NCBI GenBank assembly: GCA_022559985.1
Contig: JAFJTR010000091.1
Location: 53,713-117,712 of the forward strand
DNA: 64,000 bases
Source: Parastagonospora avenae f. sp. tritici 18332-5
Lineage: Eukaryota > Ascomycota > Dothideomycetes > Pleosporales > Phaeosphaeriaceae
Reading direction: 5' to 3'
Under the pieces are notes generated by a model. It made no database searches and was not told where the DNA came from. It saw only the letters and a program-made list of their open reading frames with translations. The translations under genes were made by a program, and so were the position numbers. This document shows positions 1-13,316 of this stretch, piece after piece (position 1 is the first letter of the stretch; the number at the start of each line of letters is the position of its first letter).

Positions 1-67
1 CAACACGTACCTTCACCAACTCACCTTACCTCACCCGCGATACATTGCGAACCGAAAAGAGCATAAA

Positions 68-1301
68 ATGGGCTCCATAACAGACCAGAAGACCATGCGT
101 GCGCAGCAATTGTACGCCATCTATGACAGCCGATTCCGGGAACGTATGCATAATAACCAAATCACAGTGACCACCGCGACAACCAGCTCCACCTCAATGA
201 CGTCCCCATCCCTATCCCGCAAGCTCACGAGCTCCTCGTAAAGATATCATGTGCTTCTCTCTGTCATTCCGACACCATGCTCTTCGTGCCCAATGACCAG
301 GGCCTGATTCTAGGGCCGAACCCTGTCGTCACCATCGGGCATGAGGGAACAGGACGCGTGGTGTCGACCGGCTCAGGCGAGGTCGCTAGCAAATTCAACA
401 AAGGCGATGCTGTCGGCTTCATCTGTCCGGTAGACTGCTGCTTTGAATGTTACGCGTGCAAGGAAGTACACAACAGCTGGTGCAAGACTGGAAAGACACA
501 GATGCAGGGATTCGGCAGAGACGGATACTTTGCCGAGTACGCGGTCGTCGATGCGAGGAATGCTATGGTACTGCCTGAGAACTGTAAGTACTCACCCAAT
601 GTCGCGTAGACCGTAAGGTGGGATACTAAGCATTCAACAGTGGACCCCAAAAACTCTGCACCACTCTTCTGCGCAGGCGTAACAGCATACCACGGAATCG
701 CGGACTGCGAACTACCGCCAGGCTCATGGCTCGCCGTCATCGGCTGCGGTGGACTAGGACACATGGGCATCCAATACGCTAAAGCAATGGGCCACAAAGT
801 CATCGGCATCGACATCACAGAAGCAGCACTCGAAGAGGCACGGAGCTGTGGCGCTGACCACGTTCTCAACTCTATGACAGACAAGGACTACAAGAAGAAG
901 ATTACGGAGATTACTGGAGGCGGAGTACACGCAGCTGTCAACTTCACAGCAAGCAAGAAGTCGTACGACGATTGTCCTGCGATCGTCAAGCCTGGTGAGG
1001 GAACTATTATGGTTGTTGGCATCCCGCAACAGCCGCTGGAGTTTAATGGCTTGGACATTGCGCTGGGACGGTATAAGGTCAAGGGCTCGAACAATGGCAG
1101 TAAGTTGTGCTTATGTTCATGTTGGAGTGCTGATTCTGACTTCTGCTAGCATGCTACAACATGAAGGCGGCGATTGAGTTTTCGGCGAAGCACAACATCA
1201 AGCCGCATATGTCGACGTATAAACTGGAGGACGTACCGAAGATGATCGAGCTAATGAATGCTCACAAGGCGCAGGGTCGCATGGGCGTTGTGTTCGATTG
1301 A
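68..1301 (+). CDS. Zinc-dependent alcohol dehydrogenase (MDR family)
   Basis: Four exons (68-111, 168-583, 641-1099, 1150-1301) join in phase to a 356-residue protein, the usual size for the family. It should oxidise an alcohol with NAD(P)+ in the cytosol. Seen: an N-terminal GroES-like fold with SCASLCHSD (catalytic zinc Cys) and GHEGTGR (zinc His); a structural-zinc set of four Cys in the stretch CPVDCCFECYACKEVHNSWC; a Rossmann motif GCGGLGHMG; and the C-terminal GRMGVVFD ending. The first intron (56 nt, GTACGC...CACAG) is inferred because it alone restores the expected sequence MRAQQFDHRDNQLHLNDVP. The other introns are 57 and 50 nt. Substrate is unknown. It lies at the window edge, so its promoter is mostly outside. 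Confidence 0.9.
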
Positions 1302-1616
1302 ATCATTATAGTAGCTCGAGGTGCAGGTATAAAGGTCGAAGAGGCCTATGGAGTTTCAGAATGAATTGCATGCAATACGAATATGATTGCCATCTTTCCT
1401 GTTCCATTGCAACTGACTGGTGTGCTGGTCGTCTCCATGGCAACCGCGGGTCCATAGGGGAAGGCGCGACTTGCGCGCTACTACCAGACGACCCCGCGGA
1501 CGACCCTGGAAACAACATCCAGCAACAACGACAGAAGGTAAGTCTTTGCTTCTGTATATCCAAACCTAGGGTCCCGGTGTCTTTTTCCTTCTACTTTTGA
1601 TATCCCACCCAGCGCC
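1302..1616. other. Spacer / 5' leader of the checkpoint kinase gene
   Basis: No gene seen. A GTAAGT at 1538 and a polypyrimidine tract ending CCCACCCAG at 1612, four bases before the start codon, look like a 75-nt intron in the 5' untranslated leader. This is inference from splice-site appearance only. Confidence 0.4.
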
Positions 1617-4600
1617 ATGGGTTCCGACGACCTTATCGACTTCGAGATTATCGAAAACCAGAAAGAGAACATCCAGTCGCTGCCAAGTGGTCGTTCTGCG
1701 AAGGCTCTCGCGCAACTATACACACCGCCACTCATGGCGGCGGCGGGCTACACGCCGTCCCCGTCACAGACACAGGATGCGCACAACAACGTGCGGCAGC
1801 AATTCGAGAAGGAGCTGCTTGCTGTCGACGAATCCGACGACCCTCTCGACATCTACGACCGATATGTCAAATGGACACTAGACGCATACCCTTCAGCACA
1901 AAACACACCACAGTCGCAATTATGTCCGTTGCTCGAGCGCGCGACAAAGGCCTTCCAGTCGTCCTCTATGTACAGGAACGACCCACGCTACCTCAAGCTC
2001 TGGCTGCACTACATCCGACTCTTCTCCGATGCGCCGCGGGAAACCTTTGCATACCTTGCGCGACACAGCATCGGCGAAAAGTTGGCGCTATACTACGAAG
2101 AGTTCGCAGCCTGGTTAGAGGCAGCGGGACGGTGGACGCAAGCCGAGGAGGTGTACAGCCTGGGCATTGACCGCGAAGCGCATCCAGTTGAGCGTTTGGT
2201 TCGCAAATACGGCGAATTCCAGCACCGATTCGAAAGCCGCCCACAGGAAGCTACCGAGCCCACAAGTCCAGCGCTTCCCGCCATGCGCCCAGCACTCGCC
2301 GCGAAGGTCGATCCATTCGCGCACGCCTCGCCAACAGGCAGCAACCCCCAAGCACAGCAATTGCGCTCGTCAGGGGCCTCCTCCAAGTCGGGGAAACCCA
2401 AGCTGGCCATCTTTTCAGATGGCGACGAACCAGCAAGGACAGGATCGAGCGGCAGCATGGAAGGCTGGGACAGCATTGGTTCGTTGGCAGACCGCAAGAA
2501 GGAGAATACTGCAGAGGCGCGGCCATGGGCAGGCGAGACTCTGAAGGTTGGAAAGAAGAATACGGGTGTTCAGAAGATGATGATCTTCAAGGACGAGGTG
2601 AGTTGAGCGATCCGCTTCGAGCCCCTCCATATATTTACGATCACAGGACTAATTGGTTGGCATTTGCCTATTTTGTATTCAGACTAAATCAGACTCCAAT
2701 GACGAGAACATCAAAGCCCACCCATTGCGTGAACACCAGCAAGCCCTAAATCCAAAGACTGGCAGGCTCGAGGTCGTTTTTGTCGATCTCCAGAAGGTAT
2801 ACCCTAACCGTGACGAACCCATGTCAGAAGAATATTCTTTCGAAGAGTTGCGTGCTAAACACAGAGGTTGGTTGGATCATGACTGGGCGGCAATTCGTCG
2901 CAGAGAACAAGACGAGGCCAGGAAGGCTGCTGAAGCAGCAGCAGCTCCAGTCGTGCAGCCGAGGCCTAAGGCAGCGCCTCTTGCGCCAAAGCAGGTTGAC
3001 GAGCAATCACCACAGGCTAAACTAGCCCCTCTTGCACCGAAGCAGCTCGATGAACAACCGCCGAAGCCAAAGACTGTTCCACTGAAGGGCAGCGTTGATG
3101 ATGACATGGCTGCGAATGACGAGAACACGCCTCCATCTCGGGAGGATATGGAGAAGGCCAAAGCATCAAGGAGGGCTAGAAGAGAGGAGAAAGCCAACCG
3201 AACGCGGAAGATTCAAGTCATGGATATCAAGGAAGTCCGCGGCGAGACACAGACGAGTATGTGACACAGTGATGCTTGAGGAAGGATAGCTAACAAGTCG
3301 CAGTACAAACCAACTTGGACTCTCCGGCCAAGCCCAAGATCAAACGAAAGAAGGGTGGACGAGAAGCTACTATGACGCTGCACACCAAGGAGGCCATGGA
3401 CGAGATTTACGACATATTTAACGAGCCGCTCAACAACCCGGACGAGAACACGGCAGAAACCCAAAGTGGAGAGGAAAGCAGCGACGAGGATGATGACGCT
3501 TATACCAGTGCAGGCGAGAGTACTGGAACAGGTGGCATCTCGTGCGCAACCAGCGAATATGGAGATGAAACTACAGCTGGCGACTTCACTTTAGGCACCA
3601 GAGTGCTTGACACCAACGATATGGACACTAATGAGACAGACACCGAGGCAGATGATTCGGATACTAAGAGTGTCGTCTCTGCATGGTCAGACTTCACGGA
3701 AAGCAAGCATGTACCCAAGGAACACCGACAGGACGAGTCAGATGAAGACTCAGAGCAATCAGAAACAGAATCGAACGACGAGGTGTCTGAGCAACAAGTG
3801 GATTCGGAAGATCAGTATGATCCTGACCTCGCTACTCCTACATCACCAGGAGCTCCTTTGTCATTACCAACGCGATATGTACCGGTCCCGCCAGAGGACT
3901 ACGACCCCGCGATACGGCCATATCGGGATCCAGGTCAAGCTGCTAATAACCGCCTGCCTTTCATGACCCCCATTGTCGAAAAGACAGAGTCGTCGTTGGG
4001 GATCCAGACAGCTTATGCTCAGAAGGAGTATTTTGCTGCTAAAACGCCATCGCGCTCAAAGGGTACGCTTGCCATCCTGGAGGACGACGACGAACCTTGT
4101 AGCAGCCCCTTCGCAGACCTACTTGGAGAAGTTGTGAATGGTCCCGGGAAGGTCGCGAAGCTAGCTTTGAAAGACTCAAAACCAGTGCCTAAGGAGCCTA
4201 TTGAGGAACCAAAGCGGAAGCCATTGGCAGCGAAAGGGAATGCAGCACAACCAGTCAAACTCAATGGTCCGATCATCAAAGATGCTCAATGCAACCCAGT
4301 CGACGAGTCAGTCCGCAAAACTATCTTGCAAGAAATTCAACCTCCTCTAGACACCTATGACGGATACCACACAGACACTGAACAAGCTTACAGCAAAGGT
4401 GCAGACATTCGCAAGTACACCAAGGCTGTCTCCAAGATGAGCAAGAACGCTAGCGACAAGACGATGACCAACTTGGCTATACCGCCGACTCTAAGGTTCA
4501 AGGGATCGGAAAGAACTTATACGGTCAAGCGTGAGCTAGGGAAGGGGGCGTTCGCACCTGTGTACCTTGTGGAAAGCACACTTCCTGACGAAGATGAGAA

Positions 4601-5546
4601 TGATGAGAATCAACCAGCGCAGATGGGCAAGGGCGAGTTTGCCGTCAAGCGACAGCCTCTTGAGGCGATCAAGATGGAGGACCCTCCGACGCCTTGGGAG
4701 TTCTACATTATGCGACAGGCCAAGCGACGCCTTGGTGTATCACGGCCAGCAGACTCCATCGTCAGCGCACACGAAATGCACGTCTTCCAGGATGAGTGCT
4801 ACCTTGTTGAAGAGTTCCGCGATCAGGGAACGCTCCTCGACTTAGTCAATCTTGCCCGTGCCGAAAATGGCGTAATGGATGAACAGCTCGCCATGTTCTT
4901 CACTGTTGAACTGTTCCGCACAGTAGAAGCATTGCATGCAAAGGGCGTCATTCACGGCGATCTGAAGTCGGACAATATTCTCGTAAGGTTCGATGCGCTC
5001 AGCAAAGACGAGCACTGGGACTCGGGCTACAAGCGCGACGGGCGTGACGGCTGGGCGTCAAAAGGCGTTGCGCTTATTGACTTTGGCCGTGGCATCGACA
5101 TGAAAGCTTTCAAGTCTGACGTCCAATTCATCGCCGACTGGCCCACCACCGAAGCCGACTGCGCCGAGATGCGCGAGCTCCGCCCCTGGACTTACCAGAT
5201 CGACTACCACGGCCTTGCCGGTATCGTGCACAACTTACTCTTTGGCAAGTATATATTCACCGTCGCTGAGCGCGGCGCAACACTGGGTGCTGGAGCGACG
5301 AAAACGTACAAGATCAAGGAGAGCTTGAAGAGGTACTGGCAGACGGAGATTTGGCAGGAATGCTTGGACCTTCTTTTGAACCCGTTGATGCACCTTGAGC
5401 TTGAGGAGGGCAGGAAGATGCCGGTGCTGAAGGGCATGAAGGAGGTGAGAGAGAAGATGGAGATTTGGCTGGAGGAGAATTGCGAGAGGGGAGTTGGTTT
5501 GAAGGCGCTCGTCAGGAAAATGGAAGAAGCTGTCAAGCGGAGATGA
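1617..5546 (+). CDS. BUB1: Spindle-assembly checkpoint kinase, Bub1/Mad3 type
   Basis: Three exons (1617-2597, 2683-3256, 3304-5546) give 1265 residues. The protein acts at kinetochores, delaying anaphase through APC/C-Cdc20 inhibition and phosphorylating histone H2A in known Bub1 proteins. Seen in order: KEN box at residues 16-18; a Mad3/Bub1 TPR-type region about 45-190; second KEN box at 295-297; a GLEBS-like Bub3-binding stretch EEYSFEELRAKHRGWLDHDW; Pro/Ala-rich direct repeats (APLAPKQ twice); a long acidic Ser/Glu linker; and a C-terminal kinase with GKGAFA (Gly loop, from about 931), AVK (Lys967), HGDLKSDN (from 1069) and DFGRG (Asp1111). All main catalytic residues are present. Both KEN boxes and a complete kinase occur in one gene, combining the Mad3/BubR1 and Bub1 hallmarks. 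Confidence 0.93.
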
Positions 5547-6068
5547 ATTATCAAGCCGTTTGGGGCACCTTTCGAGTATAGATTTGGGTCGAGGAGTTTA
5601 GGATGCATTGCTTGGAGTTGGAAATATCCACGTTGGCACTTGAAATATGTACCGCACAATTGACCATTACCTATTATGACTATTCACTTTTGAACCCTGC
5701 ATGCTCAGAACCAGTCTTTGGAAATGTCAGGGACGATGTCAGGCTTGATGTGGTATAGAGTGAACCGCCGCGGTGATGGCTGCGGGGTGTTTGTCGACAG
5801 GTCCGAGCTAGCTTGATTATCGATTGCAGCCTACGCGTGTGAGCTGACCTCTACCCCATCACCACAAATAGACTCTCCCGCCACGGCCACACCCTCTTCT
5901 CTTCTCCCCCCGCGTATACTGTCTTGCTCTTAGTGTGCAAGAGCTCTTGACAATAAGTAGTTCCCTCCGCATCCTGCCAACGAGCGACCAAACAATTACC
6001 CCACAACGCCGCCTCCACCCCACGCCGCAACTCAACTTCGATCACCTTCGCGGTCACAACCCGCAAAT
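5547..6068. other. Spacer
   Basis: 522 bases between the kinase stop and CSN3. Pyrimidine-rich sequence precedes the CSN3 start, as expected for a fungal promoter. No RNA gene or repeat seen. Confidence 0.5.
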
Positions 6069-7767
6069 ATGTCGGCCGATTTGGTCAATCTCCTACTACA
6101 GTTCCAGCCTGACGCCCCGGAAGTCAAGCAGAGGCGCGACTATGATCAGGCTGCTCGCAACTTTGTGTCACAGCTCTCCAACATCTCGTCATCACATTGG
6201 CAGAAGGGCGCGGACACACCACAGGATGTCCTCACAGTAAGTACTTGTATAAAGTCCTGGTGCCTTATCTAACCCGCATAGGTACTGAACCCTTCTGTCA
6301 ACTCAATAGCGTACGCCTTTGCTCTCCGCCAGCGCATCTCTGCCACCATCGACAAGAAGAACATCCCGGACTCGCTCAAGCCTGGAGGTGCATTGTGGAA
6401 TAAGCTGGTGCTATGGCTGGAGACATTCGACCCTGTGCAGATGCGATATGCGGGACCAGAGTGGAGGAAGCTGGTAGAGGTCACGGAGCAGATTGCGCGT
6501 ACGATGGGATCAGTATGTTGGATGTCTTGGATATATTGGAGCAGGAGGCTAATTGTGACAGCCTGGCCTCGCCATTGCGCCCATACGGTCAGCAATGATC
6601 CGCCTCGACCCCACGACGGGCACCTTCACATCGACCCACATTGCCTTCGTACAGCTGTGTATGGAGACCCGAGCATATGCCGCCGCCGAACCCATACTCG
6701 ACAACTATATCCACAGCATACCTACGAAAATTCCGGCCCAGGTCCGTGAGGGTCTCGAGTACTCGGTGCCTTGCGCGGATGTCGCGACTAGTGGAGAGTA
6801 CATTCATCAGGGCTCTGGTCACTCGGACAAGGTCACGCTGGCGGATCTACAAGAGTACTGCCTGCTGGGAGCTATGGCCTACCTTGGAGTACGGCAGTAT
6901 AAAAAGGCGAGACAGATGCTGGAACACGTGCTTGTTGCGCCGTCAGCCAACGCCGCGAATGGCTTCATGCTGGAGGCGTACAAGAAGTGGGTGTTGGTCA
7001 GCTGTCTGGTAAACGTTACGGTGAGACACATAACTTTTGCGGCGATATCATGTTCTAACGTGTATAGGACGGCGTCACGCCACGGACTGCAAATGCAAAT
7101 GCGATCAAGCAGGTCAAGTCCGCATCCAAGGCATATGAGGCCCTAGCAGAGGCGTACCAACACTTCAACAATTTCCCGAAACTCAAGGCTCAAATCAAGG
7201 CTGGGTCTGAGATCTGGGCAGAGGTAAGTGGATGAGACACCGTGTGGCCCAATTCGGCAACTACTGTCGCTAACGGTATATCAGGATGGCAACACAGGTC
7301 TCGTGAACGAAGTTTTAGAAAGCCAGATGAGGGCTTATGTGTCACGGTTGTCGCGGACGTACTCGGCCATGCCAGTTTCAAACATTTCCAGCACCTTGGG
7401 TGGCACGTCCGAGGAGGTGGCACAGTATCTCGAGACTTTGATCAAGGGCGGCTACCTCAACGCACGTCTCGAACAGAGCGACAAGTCGGAGGCCGGCACC
7501 GTGCTGCGCTTCTTCCTCGACCCTGCACAAGGACCGCTGGCGAAGACGGAGAAGCAGCAACAGCAAGCGTTGTTCGAGCAGACTCTGCGAACAAACCTAC
7601 TGGCTGAACAGGTCAAGGATGCCGATTATCGTTTGACTCTGACAAAGGAGTACACGGACAACCTCAAGCGACTAAACAAGAAGCAGGGCGCTGGCGGCGA
7701 TAATATGGACACGGCTTGGGACGATGGACTAGATGCCGAGGAGGACATCATGCTCGATATGCACTGA
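6069..7767 (+). CDS. CSN3: COP9 signalosome complex subunit 3
   Basis: Five exons (6069-6236, 6282-6512, 6562-7020, 7068-7223, 7285-7767) join in phase to 498 residues. CSN3 is a PCI-domain scaffold subunit of the COP9 signalosome, which removes Nedd8 from cullin-RING ubiquitin ligases. Seen: the start MSADLVNLLLQFQPDAP, a helical-repeat body, and a C-terminal PCI winged-helix region (MPVSNISSTL ... VAQYLETLIKGGYLNA) followed by an acidic tail ending EEDIMLDMH. The four introns are 45-61 nt, and all fall between codons (phase 0), which makes the model strong. No catalytic residues are expected in this subunit. Confidence 0.88.
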
Positions 7768-9062
7768 TCACGCGCCATGGAGACGATAATCGAAACAGCA
7801 GATGCGGTGGAGACAAGCCACACGACATGGGCAGCTCTTTCAATGCATCTCAGCGAACGGGGACAGCTCGCACGGGAGGCTGAACGATCATGGCGCGATA
7901 ACGTTGATGCATGAAACGTGGCGCGTGGAGAGCAGCCAGCAGAGGTGAGCATGGTTTGACCTGGAAGAGAAGCGACGTCGGACGATGCACAGGGAACATG
8001 GAAACGACGATCAAAGTCTAAGAAGCCGTGCGATCACGATGGCGATAGGCAAGCAAGACGAGCATGACGATAAACAATAAACGATAGTTTGTATAACTTG
8101 ACCATGCGGATAGTGACGAGCGTCGGACGTGTTCTTTTCGTGATTACGGACGCAGCATTGAAGCGAGCCAACGATGGGGCTGAGCGTCTGCGTCAGAAAC
8201 ATTGGTTTCGGGAGGGGACCGCGCGGCTGGGAATCATGATGGTGAAGGAAGCAATAGCGGTGTGCAGTAGACAAGTTGGTTCATCTGGGCGGTCGATCCA
8301 AACAGGCGGGGGGTGGTGTTGGGTGGCGGGCCGCGCATCTCATGTTTCCGTTGTTTCTGTGATGCGTTGAGGGTGGGCATGGATTGCATGAGGCGATTAC
8401 GTAGTCTCAAAGGCTAAGTAGGGAGTGACGTGTGATTGGCCGGGCTGGCTGATGAATTCGACAGCCTGCAGGGTCCATGTCGAAAAGGTGCAGCGAAGAA
8501 AAGATGCAGTTGACTGTTGACAGTTGCAGATGGCAGGCACGCTAGCAGACAACACACGGGCGGAGGAAAGAACGACTCTCCGAGATGGCATCAGCAACCC
8601 TGATGCGTGATGCGTGAGTCGGCCCTACGAGGCCCAGCGGCGTGGTGAGCGGCAGAGAGGATTCTGGCATCGGGCTCTCTGTTGGCCGTCTTCATCTACG
8701 CGTTCAAGCGGCGTCTCTTTCGGGCAGCCAGTCGACAGGGGCAGCAATGCATCAGGGCTAGCGGGCCAGGGCCAGCACCAAAATACCCCTGGCCGACTTG
8801 CGGGAGCGTCTTGGCGCCATCCGTGTGTCGAAGCTCGCTCTCACGTCTCCTTGGGTGCGACCTCAGACTGCAGACGACGATACACAGCAGACGCAGCACG
8901 CCCGTCACTGCAGTCCCGCGCCCGCACCCACCGCCTGCCGCCTGTCCAGCGCGCGTTCCTGCACCGGCAGCATGCCTGCATCCCGCGCTGCATAATGTGT
9001 CGTTAGTTCTGAGACACGAACCCCATTGTGCCGGCTCCGGACGCTGCCAACACGCAGGAAGG
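7768..9062. other. Long spacer upstream of the MIT-domain gene
   Basis: About 1.3 kb without a recognisable gene. The reading frame of the next gene runs open back to 8682, but that part lacks low-complexity or conserved sequence seen after 9063 and reads like untranslated leader. Confidence 0.5.
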
Positions 9063-12000
9063 ATGAATATACACAGCACGCCCGCTGCACTGCCGCTGCA
9101 GCAGCCAGACCCCGCCCCCAGGCACCGCCGCACCTCGTCGCGCAACACGTCCATCTCGTCGTCGTCGGTCGTCACCGTCAAGCGAGCAGCCTCACTGTCG
9201 CTCAGGGACACGCCGCCGAACCCCGAACCCCCCAAACCCCACACCGACCACCACCGGGCCACACCGCCTCCAGCCGCCAGACGACGCTCCAGCGCAGCCA
9301 ACCAGCACGCCGATGGTGCCATTGGCCAATTCCGCGACGGCGCTGCAAACATCAATCGCTGGTCGCAGAGCACCACCAGCAGCCGCTCGTCGCAGCCGCG
9401 GGAGAAGGACCGCGAGACGGGCGCCCACCACACCCACCAGCACCAGCCCTCCAACACCGCGCGCAAGCTGAGCCTCTCGAGCAGCGCGCTCCTCCATGGA
9501 GCTGCCGCACATCCAGCATCGCCCTCACGCCTCAACAACACCCCAGTGCGCTCGCCCAATTCGAGCCCCCGCCGCGTCCGCCCACGCTCGCCCGCGTACG
9601 GCCCTCCCGCAACCTCAGCAGCGCCGCCCCAGCTGCCTTCACTGCCGCCCGTACTGCTCCCCGCCACCGTCTACGATCCCAACACGCCCACCAGCGCCTC
9701 GACGAACAACTCCCCCTCGACAGCTGGCCTCTTCACCCCTAGTGTGTTCGGCACCAGCCAGCCCAGGGATTACTTCAATTCGAAACCGCTAGCTCCCCCA
9801 CCCTCCAACCAACGACCGCCATCTCGCAGCAAGGCCGAGCGCGTGCTGGGAAAGTCGCCCTTGGGCTCGCCCGCCATCATCGGATTTCAAGAGGGGGAAG
9901 CAAGGCACGACACACTATCTGGTGCAGCTCGGCCCTCGACCGCACGCCGCCCGTCAGTGCCCACCTCACGGAGCACCGTGCAGAAACCACCGCAAAGTGC
10001 GGGGCACCGGCAAGCTGCGTCTCGCGATCACACCAGGAACACGAGCAGGGACCATCACAAAGGCGCGACCCGCGACCACGGCCGGAGCACGAGCAAAGAC
10101 CACCACCGAAACGAGAGCAGCACAAGCGCCAGGTTGGAGGACAACGTCCAGGGCACCCCTCCCCGTTCGCGGGAGAAGAGGGAGAGGGACAAGAAGACGA
10201 TGCTGTCAAGAGCGCTGCAGAAGGCGAACACTGCAGTGCTGCTCGACAATGCGCAAAATTTCGAGGGCGCCATGGAGGCGTACGAGGATGCGTGCAAGTT
10301 GCTACAGCAGGTCATGATCCGCAGTTCTCAGGAGGAGGACCGGCGGAAATTGGATGCCATTGTAAGTTTCATGGATTCGCGCGATGCCGTTACAACATCA
10401 TGCTAACAAAAGTAGCGAGTGACTTACAACAATCGCATCGAGGAACTGCGCCGATTGGATCCAGGTTACTCAAACGGCAATGGAAAGTCGCTCCCAGCTC
10501 GCCCGATGAGCGGTGACTCGCTGGATGAGCACCGATCCATGTTGCTCATGGACGATGATGATCCAGCCACAGTGCAGACGGCTTCAATAGCGCGAATTGT
10601 AAATGATCGTTCCGTAGACGATCCGCCCTTCAGGGCCGATCCGGAGCCGCCTCCGACACAACAACTTCCTCTACGAAAGCCTGAATCCGGATCAAGAGAT
10701 TCAGTCATTTCCACAGCTATTAGGGATGTACAGAGAGGCTTGCACAGCTCGCAGTTCCATCTGCAACCGCCACCCGGGCGCATGGCAACTCCAACACAGT
10801 CTCTGCGGGCTCCTGGGCTGGAACAGCCAATGGACACAACATACATGCCTCCGCCTCTATCCCCCAACAGGTCCAGGTCACCACTATTCACCGGCAACAG
10901 GATCTCAGAGCTGGGAGAACAGAACATGCTGCAACCAGAGCAGACCGCAGAGTCGAATCACCAGCGGGTGCACAGTAGCGAGTCGACATCATGGCTAGAC
11001 ACGATTGACGAGTCTGGTGGTTCATCGTGTTCATCATCTGTGCACTCACTATCCCTTGATGGGGTGCGCCGGAGGCACATCAGGAGCACAAGTGGAGCTA
11101 CAGAAGCCGAATTTGATGCGGCATTGGACGCGGCGGTTGAAGCCGCTTATGACGAAGGATACGAACCATACGATGACGAAGAACCAGCAGATATTATTGC
11201 CACGAAACTAAAGAATGTGGAACTGGCAAAAGAGAGAGTACGAGAAGCAGAACGAGAAGAAGCTATAGCAGCAGCCAAGTACCGCTACAAGGAGACCCAG
11301 CTCCGAAACGAAGCGTTACCGCATGTTAGGGAAAGCGCAGATGTCGGGTGTAGCGAGGAGGCAGAAGAGGAGGAACGTCTATTGGATGAAATGACTGAAT
11401 ATATGCTTGATGGCTTCGACTTTGACCTGCAAACAAAGTCCTCGCTGCCGCGGCAGTCAGATTCAAGTGGCTTTTCTGGAAGCACATACGGCAGTTCCGT
11501 GTCCTCGCACAGGACGACGGGTGGAACGTCACTGTCTACCGTTGCAGAGGTGTTACAGTCAAGAGGCCCTAAACCGCCACCGGTACACTCGCCACCTGCC
11601 GTTCCCGCGCCTTCGGGTGCGTTACCTCCCGTCCCAGAATCACAACCCGTTCAAATAAACGATACCGCAGAGGTAACGCCTCGTCCTACCACCGCTACCA
11701 AAGATTCGGCATCGGTGCGTAGTCGACGACTATCGGGCCAGAACGCGAAGAACCTAAAGATCGAAACCTCTCTACCACCAGTCCCTGCTGGTCCACACAC
11801 AGAGAAACCACCAGTTCCATCAAAGGACTCGCCACTCACTATTCCCATTCAGCCCAAGTCTGCAGCTGCAGCCACATTTGGTAGTACACAACCCACTCTG
11901 GATCCCGCTTTTAAGGTCCCAGTTTTACCTCATCTGTCTCAGTCAATGGGACTTGCCGCGCCATCTCCTCAACCGACACTGTATAGCCCGGCAGAAACAA

Positions 12001-13316
12001 CATCGGCTATTTCCCCAGCTACACCAGCCCTCAGTCATGCCGTGTCCGTCGAGACTGGCCTTGTGCCAGGATCACCAAGGACTGGTAAAACATCGGCAAT
12101 GGGCATCAGGAAGAACAAATCATCACTCAGTCTGAAGCAGCGCACGCTGTCAATATCAAGCCCAGATGGTTCCGACGCGTCGATTGGCACGCCCCTGAGT
12201 CAAACATTTTCACTTACTGGACACAAGCAGGGTGGTACCGACCTTCCATTGCCGACACCCAGCATCCCAACATTCAACGTTGATGGACTGCCAAGTGGCG
12301 GCATGCATCTGTTTGAGAGCGATATACATTCGCCTTTCTCGCCAGGATCACCAAGTCCAGCAGTGACCAACGCACCAATACCGCTGGAACCATGTCCAGA
12401 CTCGTATCTGTTACGGCCGTTCTGGCTTATGCGCTGCTTCTACCAGACTATTGCACATCCGCGAGGTGGCTACCTGTCCACTAAGCTGTTTATCCCGCGC
12501 GACGTGTGGCGAGTGAAGGGCGTCAAGCTAAAGAACATTGAGGACAAGATTGCAAACTGCGATTTGCTAACAGCCGCACTACAGAAGCTGGCGGCTGCTG
12601 ACACCTTGGATGCAGATGCCATGCTCGAAGAGATGCAGGCACTAGAGTTGGTCCTGGATCAAGTCCAGACCGTACTAGCGAAAAAGCTCGGCAACGAGGT
12701 CGGTGTGCACAGCGTGTCAACACTCTTTAAAGACGCCTACACCGTTGGCGAAGGAGCATCAATGGAAGGCATCAGCCGAGTCGGTACCCATGACCAGGCC
12801 GCGAAGAGCGCTATCTCCCAGAGCAAATCGTATCTCACTTCGTGGCGCAAACTCCGCTCCAAGAACTCCGGCATTAACCTTGCCAGCATGGCCAGCACAA
12901 GCGCAAGGAGCGAGGTCCCCAAGGACTCGCTCGTCATGAACACCCTGCCCATGACCAGCTTGCACACCATCAGATTCGCCAAACGCGACATTTCCGGTGT
13001 GGTTTTCGAGGGCCCCAACTCTGGCTACATGAGCAGCTTGGCGCGCTTGTTTGATGCAGCTCAAATACTGGGTAAGCTTGAAACTATTCAATTCCATATG
13101 AGAGACTATTTGCTAACATCGTTGAAAGATCAAATCGCCCGCCAAGTCGAAGACCCGGGCCTCAAGCACTCGTCTTCCACGCATGTCGGCCTCGAACTCT
13201 CAACCCGCCATGCCGCAGAGTTCTTCGGCTTCTACGTCTGCCGCTTCGTGCTGACTGATGTGACTATGATGCTGGACAAGTTCATCAAGCGAGGGAGCGA
13301 GTGGGTGCTCGTCTAG
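9063..13316 (+). CDS. MIT-domain protein, large and mostly disordered
   Basis: Exons 9063-10361, 10416-13071 and 13129-13316 give 1380 residues. MIT domains are three-helix modules that bind ESCRT-III tails in known proteins; the role of this one is inferred only from that. Seen: a Ser/Pro/Arg-rich disordered N-terminus; an MIT helix bundle at about 379-445 (MLSRALQKANTAVLLDNAQN, FEGAMEAYEDACKLLQQVM) interrupted by intron 1; a long disordered middle; a short charged helix (LAKERVREAEREEAIAAAKY); and a conserved-looking C-terminus beginning SYLLRPFWLMRCFYQTIAHP. The second intron is 57 nt and stop-free, so the frame reads through it, but GTAAGC, TGCTAAC and AAAG support splicing. Start 9063 was chosen over the open frame from 8682 because the conserved-type sequence begins there. 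Confidence 0.75.

Noticed and set aside
8682..9062. Upstream in-frame extension of the MIT-domain protein
   Set aside because: The sequence is unlike the rest of the protein and shows leader-like composition; 9063 is the better start.
8696..9667. Open frame of 323 codons on the minus strand opposite the MIT-domain gene
   Set aside because: It mirrors the Ser/Pro/Arg-rich, GC-rich coding strand; its own sequence is Gly/Arg/Cys-rich without motifs.
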